Part shown: positions 16,492-25,453 of the stretch, one piece after another
Position numbering within the stretch: the first letter of the stretch is position 1
Layout: every line of letters begins with the position of its first letter
Origin: an uncultured Pelagibacteraceae bacterium
GTDB lineage: Bacteria > Pseudomonadota > Alphaproteobacteria > Pelagibacterales > Pelagibacteraceae
Direction: 5' to 3'
Length of the DNA stretch: 64,000 bases
Assembly: GCA_902618205.1 (NCBI GenBank)
Contig: CACMZL010000003.1
Span: 1-64,000, forward strand
Made by a program: the position numbers and the translations under genes
The notes under the pieces: model-generated
The model's database searches: none
The model's input: only the letters and a program-made list of their open reading frames with translations
What the model was told of the DNA's origin: nothing

Positions 16492-17934
16492 TCAGGTTTT
16501 TAGACCCATATGGGTATACTTTATATTCAGGTAATCTTTTATAGCCATAGATCCACCTTCACGACCGTAACCGGTTTGTTTTATTCCACCGAATGGAGCT
16601 TCAGCAACTGCAACTGCAGCTGTATTTACTGCTACACAACCGGTTTCCATCATCTCTGATGCTCTATTAGCTTTGTCCATTGAGTTTGTATATAAATAGC
16701 TACAAAGTCCCAGGTCATTATTATTTGCTCTCTCTACTACTTCGTCAAAATCCTTGAAAGTTAAAACAGGCACTAAGGGACCAAAAGGTTCTTCTTTCAT
16801 AATTGTAAAATTGTCCTGCACTTCATCAAATACAGTTGGTTCAAAATAATAACCTTTATTAAATCCTGAAGGTCTACCCCCACCTAAAACAACTTTTGCG
16901 CCTTCACTCTTTGTCGTTTCAACTAATTTTTCAATCTCCTCCAAACGTTTTGCTGTTGTTAAAGGTCCTAAGTCAGTGCCTTCATCCATACCATTTCCAA
17001 TTTTTAATTTTTTTGCTCTATCTACGAAAGCGTTTATAAATTCTTCTTTTCTTGTTTCTTGAATGTAAAACCTATTTGGGGATATACAAACTTGACCATT
17101 GTTACGAAATTTTGCTGTTATTGCCATATCTGCAACTTTATTCATGTCAACATCGTCAAATACTATAAATGGAGAATGACCACTTAATTCCATTGTAACT
17201 CTTTGAACTTTATCTGCAGCTTTTTTAAGTATTAATTTTCCAACACGTGTTGAGCCAGTTATAGAAACTTTTTTTATTATATCTGATTCAAGTAATTCAT
17301 TTGATATTTCAGCTGGGTCTCCAGATAATAAATTGACTACTCCATCAGGAACTCCAGCATCTTTACAAATATTTACAAGTTCCATAACTGCTCCAGGCGT
17401 AATCACATCTGGTTTACAAATAACTGAACAACCAGCAGCCAGTGCAGTTGAAATTTTTCTAGATGCTAAAACTATAGGAAAATTCCATGGCACAAGTGCT
17501 GCTACAACACCTACTGGCTGATAGTAAACATGAACTCTTGTTTCTGGAAATCTACTTTGTAATGTTTCACCATAAATTCTTTTAGTTTCTTCTGCATTCC
17601 ATTCAAATATATCTGCTCCACCACCAACTTCTCCAATTGCTTCTTTAAGAGGTTTTCCAACTTCAAGTGTAAGCCATTTGGCCAATACATCTTTTCTTTC
17701 ACGCATCAAATCTGCAATTTTTCTTATTACATAAGACCTTTGCCATGGAGTAGTATTTTTCCAAGTTTCGAGTCCTTTCTCTGCTGATTTTAATGCTTTT
17801 TGAACGTCAACAGACGATGCTTTTGATGCTTCTCCTAAAACTTCTTCTGTTGCTGGATTGATAACTTTATAAGTTTCTTTTTTTTCTGCTTGTTGCCACT
17901 GACCATCAATGAATTGACCAAAATTGCTATACAT
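16492..17934 (-). CDS. NAD(P)-dependent aldehyde dehydrogenase (succinate-semialdehyde type)
   Basis: This 480-residue aldehyde dehydrogenase superfamily enzyme resembles GabD-like succinate-semialdehyde dehydrogenases. The substrate and cofactor motifs are visible: PWNFPIVLASRKI, the Rossmann GSTRVGK, the general base in TMELSGHSPF, and the catalytic Cys in NNGQVCISPNRF. The C-terminal EAPFGGIKQTGYGREGG is also typical. It is the first gene of a minus-strand operon with the aldolase, hydroxyacid dehydrogenase and pilin-like gene, divergent from iolD. It probably oxidises the aldehyde released by the aldolase. It lacks the distinctive features of methylmalonate-semialdehyde dehydrogenase (IolA). 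Confidence 0.9.
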   Translation of the reverse strand: MYSNFGQFIDGQWQQAEKKETYKVINPATEEVLGEASKASSVDVQKALKSAEKGLETWKNTTPWQRSYVIRKIADLMRERKDVLAKWLTLEVGKPLKEAIGEVGGGADIFEWNAEETKRIYGETLQSRFPETRVHVYYQPVGVVAALVPWNFPIVLASRKISTALAAGCSVICKPDVITPGAVMELVNICKDAGVPDGVVNLLSGDPAEISNELLESDIIKKVSITGSTRVGKLILKKAADKVQRVTMELSGHSPFIVFDDVDMNKVADMAITAKFRNNGQVCISPNRFYIQETRKEEFINAFVDRAKKLKIGNGMDEGTDLGPLTTAKRLEEIEKLVETTKSEGAKVVLGGGRPSGFNKGYYFEPTVFDEVQDNFTIMKEEPFGPLVPVLTFKDFDEVVERANNNDLGLCSYLYTNSMDKANRASEMMETGCVAVNTAAVAVAEAPFGGIKQTGYGREGGSMAIKDYLNIKYTHMGLKT

Positions 17935-17986
17935 ATTTTTTAAATTGTGTTTAATTGTTAAAAGTTAAAGATTTATATATAGAATA

Positions 17987-19831
17987 ATGAAAAAAATAAA
18001 GCTCACTTGTGCACATGCAATAATAAAACATCTTATTGCTCAAAAAATTTTAATAGATGGTAAAAAAGAGCAGTTATTTGCTGGAGCTTTTGGTATTTTT
18101 GGACATGGCAATGTTGCTTGTTTAGGACAAGCTCTACAAGAAAATCAAGATAAATTACCAACTTATAGAGGGCATCATGAGCAAAATATGGCTCTGACTG
18201 GAATAGCATATGCTAGAGCTAAAAGAAGAAAACAATTTTTTGTTGCAACTAGTTCAGTTGGACCAGGATCTACAAATATGGTTACAGCCTCGGCAGTTGC
18301 TATGAGCAATAGACTTCCAATTTTATTTTTACCTGGAGATACGTATGCAAACAGAATGCCTGACCCGGTTCTACAACAAGTAGAGCATTTTAATAATCCT
18401 GGCATTACTCAGAATGATGCATTCAAACCAGTAACAAAATATTTTGATAGAATTACAAGACCAGAACAAATCTTACAAACATTACCTCAAGCAATCCAAA
18501 CAATGTTAGATCCAGCAGATTGCGGACCAGCTTGCTTATCATTATCACAAGATGTCCAAGGTGAAACATATGAATATCCTGAGGAATTTTTTAAAGAGAG
18601 AGTTCATAATATTAGACGACCAAGACCTGATGATTTTCAAATAAAACAAGCAGCTGAGCAAATTAAAAAATCTAAAAATCCTTTATTGATTTCAGGTGGA
18701 GGGGTTTTCTACTCTGATGCAATGGAAGATCTAAGTAATTTTGCAATTAAACACAATATACCAGTTACGCAAACAGTTATGGGTTACTCTACTATGAAGA
18801 GAGATCACTCTCATTTTTTAGGTCCAATAGGTGGTCTTGGTGGCAAAGCAGCAAATAATTTAGCAAAACAAACTGACCTAGCTATTGCTGTTGGAACAAA
18901 GTTAGCTGATTTCACAACTGGTTCGTGGGCAAATTTTGAGAACCCAGACTTTTCACTTGTTAGTGTTAATGTCTCTAGATTTGATGCTAGCAAACATTTG
19001 GCGCAATCAGTAATAGGTGATGCAAAAGTAAGCTTACAAGAGCTATCAAATGCTTTGGGAGATTGGAAAGCACCTGATGAATGGCATAAAAAATCAAGAG
19101 ATGAATTAAAAAATTGGAATGATTATGTAGATAAAGAAAGCGGTCCAACTAATCAAGAACTACCTAGTTATGCACACGCTGTAGGAGCAATATATCGTAA
19201 TTCAGATCCAACAGACATTGCTGTTACTGCAGCAGGTGGATTGGTCGGAGAAGTTGTACAAATTTGGAGGCCAAAAGAATTAAATACACATGAAACCGAA
19301 TGGGGTTTTAGCTGTATGAGTTATGAAATTTCTGGTGCATTAGGAGTTAAAATGGCAAACCCAGATAAAGAAGTAATAGCTTTTGTAGGAGATGGATCTT
19401 ATTTACTTTTTAATTCAGATATTTATTCATCAGTTATAACAAATAATAAATTAATAATAGTTTTATGTGATAATGGAGGCCATGCTGTTATTAACAGGCT
19501 ACAATTATTTAAAGGTGGAAAAGAATTTAATTGTCTATTTAACAGTTCAAAAGCTCCAAATCTAGTCCCTGTTAATTTTGCTAAACATGCAGAGAGTATG
19601 GGGGCAAAATCAGAAGAAGTATCCTCTATTTCTGAGTTAGAGGAAGCATTTAAAAGAGCTAAAAAATCTGATGTAACTTACTTAATTTCAATAAAAACTC
19701 ATTCTTATGAGTGGCTAGAAGGTTCAGCTTACTGGGAAAGTCCTACTTTAGAAATGCCATCAACAAAAGAAAATGAAGAGGCATTAAAACTTCATAAAGA
19801 AGGAAAATCAAAGCAAAGACAAGGTGTCTAA
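17987..19831 (+). CDS. iolD: 3D-(3,5/4)-trihydroxycyclohexane-1,2-dione acylhydrolase
   Basis: IolD is a ThDP-dependent hydrolase that opens the ring of the product of IolE to give 5-deoxyglucuronate. The protein has 614 residues, the usual size. The N-terminal domain has GAFGIFGHGNVACLGQAL and TYRGHHEQNMALTGIAYARA with the catalytic Glu. The C-terminal ThDP motif is GDGSYLLFNSDIYS followed by DNGGHAVINR. Downstream iolB and iolC are not in the window, so the pathway must continue elsewhere or differ. It is followed five bases later by a Gfo/Idh gene. Confidence 0.95.
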   Translation: MKKIKLTCAHAIIKHLIAQKILIDGKKEQLFAGAFGIFGHGNVACLGQALQENQDKLPTYRGHHEQNMALTGIAYARAKRRKQFFVATSSVGPGSTNMVTASAVAMSNRLPILFLPGDTYANRMPDPVLQQVEHFNNPGITQNDAFKPVTKYFDRITRPEQILQTLPQAIQTMLDPADCGPACLSLSQDVQGETYEYPEEFFKERVHNIRRPRPDDFQIKQAAEQIKKSKNPLLISGGGVFYSDAMEDLSNFAIKHNIPVTQTVMGYSTMKRDHSHFLGPIGGLGGKAANNLAKQTDLAIAVGTKLADFTTGSWANFENPDFSLVSVNVSRFDASKHLAQSVIGDAKVSLQELSNALGDWKAPDEWHKKSRDELKNWNDYVDKESGPTNQELPSYAHAVGAIYRNSDPTDIAVTAAGGLVGEVVQIWRPKELNTHETEWGFSCMSYEISGALGVKMANPDKEVIAFVGDGSYLLFNSDIYSSVITNNKLIIVLCDNGGHAVINRLQLFKGGKEFNCLFNSSKAPNLVPVNFAKHAESMGAKSEEVSSISELEEAFKRAKKSDVTYLISIKTHSYEWLEGSAYWESPTLEMPSTKENEEALKLHKEGKSKQRQGV

Positions 19832-19836
19832 AATTC

Positions 19837-20991
19837 ATGAATAAAGTTTTTAAGGTTGGTCTCATAGGATGTGGCCATATCGCAGAAACATATTTTAGGG
19901 GACACCAATATTTTAATAATTTCAAAATCGTTGCTTGTGCGGATATTAATCAAAAAGCAGCTGAAAAATGTGCGAAATTATACAACATCAAATCAATGAC
20001 TGTTAATGAAATACTAAAAGATAAAGATATTGAGGTAATTTTAAATTTAACAATTCCTCAATCACATTATTCTGTATCAAAAAAAGTATTAAATGCAGGC
20101 AAGCATGTTTATTCAGAAAAACCATTAGCAACATACTTTCAAAAAGGAAAAGAGTTAGTGGCTTTGGCAAAACAAAAAAAATTATATATTGGTAACGCAC
20201 CGGATACCTTTCTTGGAGGAGGTGGACAAAAAGCAAAGGAATTAATTGACTCAGATTTGATTGGACAAATCAAACTTGGAAATGCAATCTTTGCATTTCC
20301 TGGAGTTGAAAACTTTCATCCAAAACCAGAGTCTTGGTATAAAAAAGAGGGAGGACCAGTAATAGATATGGGTCCTTATTTTTTTACAACGCTTGTTAAT
20401 CTTTTAGGGCCAGCTAAACAGGTGCAAGGTAGAACATTAACGGCGTTTAAAAGAAGAAATTATAGAGCGGGTCCGAATAAAGGAAAAACATTTAAGGTTG
20501 AAACACCAACTACTTATTTAGCAACAATTCAATTTCATAATGAAGCAATTATTCAAGTCACTCTATCCTTTGATGTTATTAATCATCAAAGAAATCATAT
20601 GGAACTCTATGGAACTAAAGGATCAATTATCGTTCCTGATCCGAATATGTTTGGTGGATCTGTTTATATTTCTGTTACAGAAGGCGGTCGCTGGGGTGAA
20701 CATAAAACTGATAAAATGCATTTAGGAAAAATAAATATTACATCTTCAAGTGGTAGATCTAATGAATCACCTACAAATGCAAACTATAGAAGTGTTGGAA
20801 TGTCTGAGATGTTATATGCAATCGAAAAAAAGAAAAAAAATCGATGTTCCGGAGAGCTATCTCTTCATGTTTTAGATATAATTGAGTCTACTATGAAAGC
20901 TGCAACAACTGGAGTACCTCAAAAAATAAAAACTAAGTGTGAAAAGCCAAAAAGATTTACAGAAGAAGAAGTAAAAAAAATTCTCTTATAG
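19837..20991 (+). CDS. Gfo/Idh/MocA-family oxidoreductase
   Basis: This 384-residue NAD(P)-dependent dehydrogenase has an N-terminal Rossmann motif VGLIGCGHIAETYFRGH, a Lys in SEKPLATYFQKG, and GGPVIDMGPYFFTTLVNLLGP in the catalytic domain. It is the third member of this superfamily in 9 kb but is clearly distinct from the two minus-strand copies. It lies between iolD and a hydroxyacid dehydrogenase in a plus-strand operon that continues into the second sugar ABC transporter. The substrate is probably a sugar or polyol, identity unknown. Confidence 0.85.
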   Translation: MNKVFKVGLIGCGHIAETYFRGHQYFNNFKIVACADINQKAAEKCAKLYNIKSMTVNEILKDKDIEVILNLTIPQSHYSVSKKVLNAGKHVYSEKPLATYFQKGKELVALAKQKKLYIGNAPDTFLGGGGQKAKELIDSDLIGQIKLGNAIFAFPGVENFHPKPESWYKKEGGPVIDMGPYFFTTLVNLLGPAKQVQGRTLTAFKRRNYRAGPNKGKTFKVETPTTYLATIQFHNEAIIQVTLSFDVINHQRNHMELYGTKGSIIVPDPNMFGGSVYISVTEGGRWGEHKTDKMHLGKINITSSSGRSNESPTNANYRSVGMSEMLYAIEKKKKNRCSGELSLHVLDIIESTMKAATTGVPQKIKTKCEKPKRFTEEEVKKILL

Positions 20992-20994
20992 ATC

Positions 20995-22014
20995 ATGAAA
21001 GATATTGCAATAGTTGATCCATATCCAAGAACTATGGAGCTTATTTTCTCAAAACCAAAATTAAATGAGTTAAAAAATAAATTTAAGCTTATTTTCGCAC
21101 CAAAAATAAATAAACAAAAATTTTATATTAATAATATTCATAAAGCGAAATTTATAATTGGACAGCCTGATCTTCCTAAATTTTTATTAATAAAAGCAAA
21201 AAAGTTGAAAGCAGTAATAAATGTCGAAAGCAACTTTTTAGATAATATGGATTATAATTACTGTTTTGATAAAGGTATTCACGTTATTGCAACTTCACCT
21301 GTTTTCTCAAAACCAGTCGCAGAAATTGCACTTGGATTTACACTCTCTCTTCTTAGAAATATTCATGGAGCAAATCAGGATTTCATTAATAAAAAGGAAA
21401 AGTATGGACTAGATGGAAATCTTAAGGCTTCATTGTTATCAGATAAAAAAATTGGATTATTGGGATATGGAGACCTAGGGAAAGCGTTGGTTCCATTATT
21501 GAGACCATTTTCGAGTAAAATAAATATCTATGATCCTTGGATACCAAACAAAAAAATTATTAATCAAGGATTTAGACCAATTGCTTTAAAAAAAATGTTT
21601 AAAGAATGTGAAGTTATTTATGTACTTGCTGCAATTACTACAAAAAACAAAGGACTGATTGATAAAAAATTACTCAATCTTATGAAATCAAACTCACTTT
21701 TTATACTAATGAGTAGAGCTGCAATAGTAAATTTTAAAGATTTAAAAAATAGACTTAAAAAAGGTGATATTTTTGCAGCGCTTGATGTTTTTCCGGAAGA
21801 ACCAGTTAAAAAAAATGACCCAATAAGAAAATTAAAAAATGTTTTATTTTCTGCACATAGAGCGGGTGCTTTAGACGAGGCATTCAAGGAAATGGGCAAC
21901 ATTGTTTTTGAAGATATGAAATTAATTTCAAAAAATCTTAATCCAAGATTTTGTAAAAAAGCTCTAAGAAAAACTGTTCATCTTTTAAGGTCAAAACCTG
22001 TTGCAATTAATTAA
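20995..22014 (+). CDS. D-2-hydroxyacid dehydrogenase family protein
   Basis: This 339-residue NAD-dependent dehydrogenase has a glycine motif LLGYGDLGKALVPLL, the Arg region MSRAAIVNFKDL and the catalytic His in FSAHRAGALDEA. It belongs to the same superfamily as the 14712-15671 protein but is only distantly similar. The lysine-rich composition is high even for this genome. Its operon position between a Gfo/Idh gene and an ABC ATPase gene implies use of a sugar-derived acid. Confidence 0.82.
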   Translation: MKDIAIVDPYPRTMELIFSKPKLNELKNKFKLIFAPKINKQKFYINNIHKAKFIIGQPDLPKFLLIKAKKLKAVINVESNFLDNMDYNYCFDKGIHVIATSPVFSKPVAEIALGFTLSLLRNIHGANQDFINKKEKYGLDGNLKASLLSDKKIGLLGYGDLGKALVPLLRPFSSKINIYDPWIPNKKIINQGFRPIALKKMFKECEVIYVLAAITTKNKGLIDKKLLNLMKSNSLFILMSRAAIVNFKDLKNRLKKGDIFAALDVFPEEPVKKNDPIRKLKNVLFSAHRAGALDEAFKEMGNIVFEDMKLISKNLNPRFCKKALRKTVHLLRSKPVAIN

Positions 22015-22036
22015 TTTTTTTTTTAATTTAAATTAA

Positions 22037-22786
22037 ATGACTTCAACAAATAAATTGCTCTTAGAGGCTAAAGGTATCACAAAGTATTTTGGAACAATAA
22101 CTGCTTTAGAAAATGTAAATTTAAAAGTGCACGAAGGTGAATGTTTAGGTGTAGTGGGAGATAATGGTGCAGGCAAATCTACTCTAATGAAAGTTTTATC
22201 TGGTTTGTACAAACCAAGTGCAGGTGCTTTATTTTTTGAGGGCAAAGAACATGTGTTAAATAGCCCAAAAGACTCTCAAAATTTAGGTTTAGAAATGGTT
22301 TATCAAGATCTTGCATTGGCAGGTAATTTACCCATTGGAGAAAATATATTCTTAGGAAGAGAGCCAACAAAAAATATTGGCTTCTTAAAATTTCTAGATT
22401 TTAAAAAAATTCAAGAAATGACAAGCGCACACTTAGAGAAACTAAAAATAAATGTTAAAAGTGCTGATCAGAAAGTAGAGGAATTATCTGGAGGACAAAG
22501 ACAAGCGGTTGCAATAGCTAGGTCAACAGCATTTAATGCCAAAGTTGTTATAATGGATGAACCAACTGCTGCTTTAGCAATAAAAGAAGTTGGAAAAGTA
22601 TTAGATTTAATTAATAAATTAAAAAGTACTGGTGTAGGTGTTATAGTAATAAGTCATAGAATGGATGATATTTTTACTGTTTGCGACAGAGTAATGGCAC
22701 TTTTTCAAGGAACAAACTTTGCAGAGTCTCAATTAGTTAAAACTTCAAGAGATGAAGTCATTGGTTGGATTATGGGAAAAAAATAA
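22037..22786 (+). CDS. CUT2 sugar ABC transporter, single-domain ATPase
   Basis: This 249-residue ATPase powers the second sugar importer. Walker A (GDNGAGKST), the signature EELSGGQRQ, Walker B (VVIMDEPTAAL) and the switch His (VIVISHRMDD) are present. Like the ATPase at 8132-8929 it is half the size of RbsA and should work as a homodimer. The order here is ATPase-permease-binding protein, the reverse of the first transporter. It is followed two bases later by the permease start. Confidence 0.92.
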   Translation: MTSTNKLLLEAKGITKYFGTITALENVNLKVHEGECLGVVGDNGAGKSTLMKVLSGLYKPSAGALFFEGKEHVLNSPKDSQNLGLEMVYQDLALAGNLPIGENIFLGREPTKNIGFLKFLDFKKIQEMTSAHLEKLKINVKSADQKVEELSGGQRQAVAIARSTAFNAKVVIMDEPTAALAIKEVGKVLDLINKLKSTGVGVIVISHRMDDIFTVCDRVMALFQGTNFAESQLVKTSRDEVIGWIMGKK

Positions 22787-22788
22787 AT

Positions 22789-23802
22789 ATGGAAGATAAA
22801 GAAAAAAAACAAGATAGCTTATACGTAAAACTTATTCCATATTTTGAAAAATATGGGATTTTACTATTATTAGTTATCATGATCTTGGTAATGCATATTT
22901 TACAACCAGATGTCTTCTTGTCTTGGAGAAATGTAACAAACGTATTTAAACAAATATCTTGGCAATCAATGTTAGCTTTAGGTGTTTTTATGGTTATTGT
23001 GACTGCGGGTATAGATCTATCAGTTGGCTCAATAATGATGCTTTCATTAATGATTTTAGCAATTGTAGCTAAAGCTGGAGCACCTTGGTTTATAGTTGTT
23101 CTAGTACCTTTATTTGCTGGATTTTTATGCGGGTTGATAAATGGTTTAGGGATAACACTTTTAAGAATGCCTCATCCTTTTATAATGACTTTAGGAACTC
23201 TTTATATTTTTAGAGGAACAGGAAACTTAATATCAGGCGGAACACCCATAAGTGGATTTACCGATGAAGTTAGGTACTTAGGTCATGGTAGAATAGATCT
23301 TACTTGGTTAGGATTAGAGAAATCTCAATATCTTCCCGTAAGCTTAGTTTTAATCGCTGTTGTATATTTTGTTTTTTGGGTTTTCTTGAATCATAGTCGA
23401 ACAGGAAAGTGGATTTATGCAATTGGAGGTAACCCAAGTGCAGCAAGAGCTTCAGGAATTAATGTTAATAAAATTTTAATAATTGTTTATTCACTTTGTG
23501 GATTTTTATCAGGTATTGGAGCATTAATTTTAGCAGGAAGAACAGACTCTGGTTATCCTAATGCAGGATTACAATCTGAATTGGATGCTATCGCGGCATG
23601 TATAATTGGTGGAGCTAGTTTCTTTGGTGGTAGAGGAACTGTTCTTGGAGTTTTCGCCGGAGTAATGATTATGGGAATTTTAAGAAATGGACTTAATTTG
23701 ATGGATGTAAGCTCTTTCTGGCAACAAGTATTGATTGGCTCGATCATTGTATTAGCAGTTTACGTAGATGTTTTAAGAAGAGATTTCGGTACGAGAAAAT
23801 AA
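22789..23802 (+). CDS. CUT2 sugar ABC transporter permease
   Basis: This 337-residue RbsC-family permease has many hydrophobic helices. Motifs include VTAGIDLSVGSIMMLS, TLGTLYIFRGTGNLI and GGASFFGGRGTVLGVFAG. I chose the ATG at 22789, two bases after the ATPase stop, over the TTG at 22765, which would add eight residues overlapping the ATPase gene. It partners with the ATPase upstream and the binding protein 107 bases downstream. Confidence 0.92.
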   Translation: MEDKEKKQDSLYVKLIPYFEKYGILLLLVIMILVMHILQPDVFLSWRNVTNVFKQISWQSMLALGVFMVIVTAGIDLSVGSIMMLSLMILAIVAKAGAPWFIVVLVPLFAGFLCGLINGLGITLLRMPHPFIMTLGTLYIFRGTGNLISGGTPISGFTDEVRYLGHGRIDLTWLGLEKSQYLPVSLVLIAVVYFVFWVFLNHSRTGKWIYAIGGNPSAARASGINVNKILIIVYSLCGFLSGIGALILAGRTDSGYPNAGLQSELDAIAACIIGGASFFGGRGTVLGVFAGVMIMGILRNGLNLMDVSSFWQQVLIGSIIVLAVYVDVLRRDFGTRK

Positions 23803-23830
23803 ACACGTCATAGTTGAATAGTTGCTCTCA

Positions 23831-23845
23831 TTAGAGACCCTCTAA
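23831..23845 (+). promoter_or_regulatory. Short inverted repeat in permease/binding-protein spacer
   Basis: TTAGAG-ACC-CTCTAA is a perfect 6-bp inverted repeat with a 3-base centre, flanked by two AGTTGAAT copies (about 23812 and 23849). There is no T-run right after it. It could be an operator, an RNA stem protecting the binding-protein message or a processing site. Confidence 0.35.
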
Positions 23846-23909
23846 ACAGTTGAATTTTTTTTAAAAATTTTATTAAATTAAGCTTTAATAATTATTAAAG
23901 GGGAAATTT

Positions 23910-24842
23910 ATGAAAGAACTATCAAGAAAAATTGTTGTTTTAGTATCCGCAATTTTTTTATCGATAAGCATGATTTCAGCTTCTTTTGCTGATGGTCATG
24001 GTAAAAAAATCTTGTTCAGTATTAAAGGTCCTGGGTCTGGAAATCCTTTCTGGGCTTCTGTTACAAAAGGTGCTGAAGAAGAAGCTAAAAAATTAGGTGT
24101 TAAGTTAATTTTGGTTGCACCACCTCAAGAAGGTGATGTTCAAGCTCAAATTAACCAAGTTGAAGACCAACTTGCTAAAGGTGTTGATGCCTTAGCTCTT
24201 GCACCAGGAGATCCAAATGCATTTGCTCCAATTGTAGATGACGCTATCAAAAGCGGTGTTCCAGTTGTATTCGTAGATACAAAAGGAATAAACGAAGGAG
24301 TTACTTTTATTGGTACTAACAACATGAATGGAGCAGAATTAGCTGCTAAATTCATTTGTGACAAAACTCCAAAAGGTTCAGATGTTGCTATTTTGACTGG
24401 AATAGAGTCTCAATCAACAGCTTTACTAAGAAGAGACGGTGCAATTAAAGGATTTAAAAATTGTGGTTTAAATATAGTTGCTACTCAAACAGCTGAGTGG
24501 GATACTGCAAAAGGTAGATCGGTCACTGAGTCTATTATTTTGAAAAATCCTAACATCAAAGCAATATTTGCTTCAAATGACAATATGGGCTTAGGTGCTA
24601 TGCAAGCTCTTAAAGATGCAGATATGAATGATGTGGTTGTTGTTGGTTTTGATGCAACTCCAGATGCTGCTACAAGTATCTTAAAAGGTGAAATGACTGC
24701 AACTATTGCTCAGTTCTCATATAACATGGGTGCTTACGGTGTTAAATATGCACTTGAGCTAGCTAATGGTGGAAGTATTGATCCAAACATTGATACTGGT
24801 ACACAACTAGTAACAAAAGAAAACGCTAACGATTTTAAATAA
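23910..24842 (+). CDS. Periplasmic sugar-binding protein of CUT2 ABC transporter (ribose type)
   Basis: This 310-residue RbsB-family binding protein has a signal peptide ending about SMISASFA before DGHGKK. The mature protein shows GPGSGNPFWASVTKGAEEEAK, LALAPGDPNAFAPIVDDAI and FASNDNMGLGAMQAL, typical of ribose/allose/fructose-type receptors. It has an AAGGGGAAA Shine-Dalgarno and a strong terminator behind it. FucU and ribokinase genes follow after the DsrE-like gene, so a pentose or 6-deoxyhexose ligand is plausible. The ligand cannot be fixed from sequence. Confidence 0.92.
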   Translation: MKELSRKIVVLVSAIFLSISMISASFADGHGKKILFSIKGPGSGNPFWASVTKGAEEEAKKLGVKLILVAPPQEGDVQAQINQVEDQLAKGVDALALAPGDPNAFAPIVDDAIKSGVPVVFVDTKGINEGVTFIGTNNMNGAELAAKFICDKTPKGSDVAILTGIESQSTALLRRDGAIKGFKNCGLNIVATQTAEWDTAKGRSVTESIILKNPNIKAIFASNDNMGLGAMQALKDADMNDVVVVGFDATPDAATSILKGEMTATIAQFSYNMGAYGVKYALELANGGSIDPNIDTGTQLVTKENANDFK

Positions 24843-24861
24843 TCATTAGAATATAACATTT

Positions 24862-24898
24862 AAAAAAGGGTGGAATTTTTATTCCACCCTTTTTTTTT
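24862..24898 (+). terminator. Strong bidirectional intrinsic terminator
   Basis: A 10-bp stem (24867-24876 with 24881-24890) with a TTTT loop is followed by T9 and preceded by A6. It can end the binding-protein transcript (+). On the other strand it can end the convergent DsrE-like transcript. Confidence 0.93.
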
Positions 24899-24905
24899 GC
24901 TTTTT

Positions 24906-25282
24906 TTAAAGAGTGATTACTTGATCAGGTGGATTTGATCCAAGTGCAGTATATAATTGTGGAAAGCATCCAGCTACTACACCATCAACCAAACCTTTTG
25001 CCTTAACGTCTCCACTTCCGCATTGTTCTAAAGTTCCATCAGCAAAACCTCGTCTAACAGCGCAGGCATCACATACCATCAACAGCATTTTTTTTTCATT
25101 AGCAATTTTCGCTAACCTTTCACCGATGGGATCTCCTTTTTTTAAACAAAAAAGGTTATCATCAAAAAAAAACATTCCAGCAACATCAACTACGTGTGAG
25201 TTTTTTCCAGTTGTGGCAATATCATCGTAGCAAGTTGGAAAGTACTAGCCATACTTGTTTTAAATACATAAGCAATTTTCAT
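24906..25282 (-). pseudogene. DsrE/DsrF-like small protein, interrupted by a -1 frameshift in an A6 run
   Basis: The real start is the ATG at 25282 with an AGGAGA Shine-Dalgarno. It reads MKIAYVFKTSMASTFQLA and so on for 30 residues, then meets a TAG at 25190-25192. The rest of the protein continues in the -1 frame (KNSHVVDVAGMFFFDD and onward) to 24906. The frames meet at GGAAAAAAC (A6; T6 at 25201-25206 on the plus strand). One extra A, or a ribosomal -1 slip, restores a single protein of about 125 residues. The family has a DsrE/TusD-like sulfur-carrier fold; CDACAVRRGF and GCFPQLY hold the cysteines. It could be a pseudogene, a sequencing or assembly error, or a gene using programmed slippage. 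Confidence 0.75.
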
Positions 25283-25308
25283 ATTTTCTCCTAATTTTAT
25301 ATTTATTT

Positions 25309-25323
25309 TGTTATATTATAACA
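25309..25323 (-). promoter_or_regulatory. 15-bp palindrome overlapping a TATAAT box upstream of the DsrE-like gene
   Basis: TGTTATATTATAACA is a perfect inverted repeat around one central T. On the minus strand it contains TATAAT (25315-25320), about 32 bases before the DsrE-like ATG. A repressor site covering the -10 box would fit, but AT-rich palindromes also arise by chance. A good -35 box is not seen. Confidence 0.35.
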
Positions 25324-25453
25324 TAACATTAAAATTCAATGTATAAATAATCAAAAGAAAATATTTTTTTAAAATTTTTGTTAAAATAGTTATGTAAATT
25401 AATAAATTCAAGTAATGTTAGAAATCTTAAAAAGAATATAATATAATTATAAA

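Noticed and set aside
22765-22788. TTG start for the second sugar permease
   Set aside because: It adds eight residues overlapping the ATPase gene; the ATG at 22789 follows the ATPase stop by two bases.
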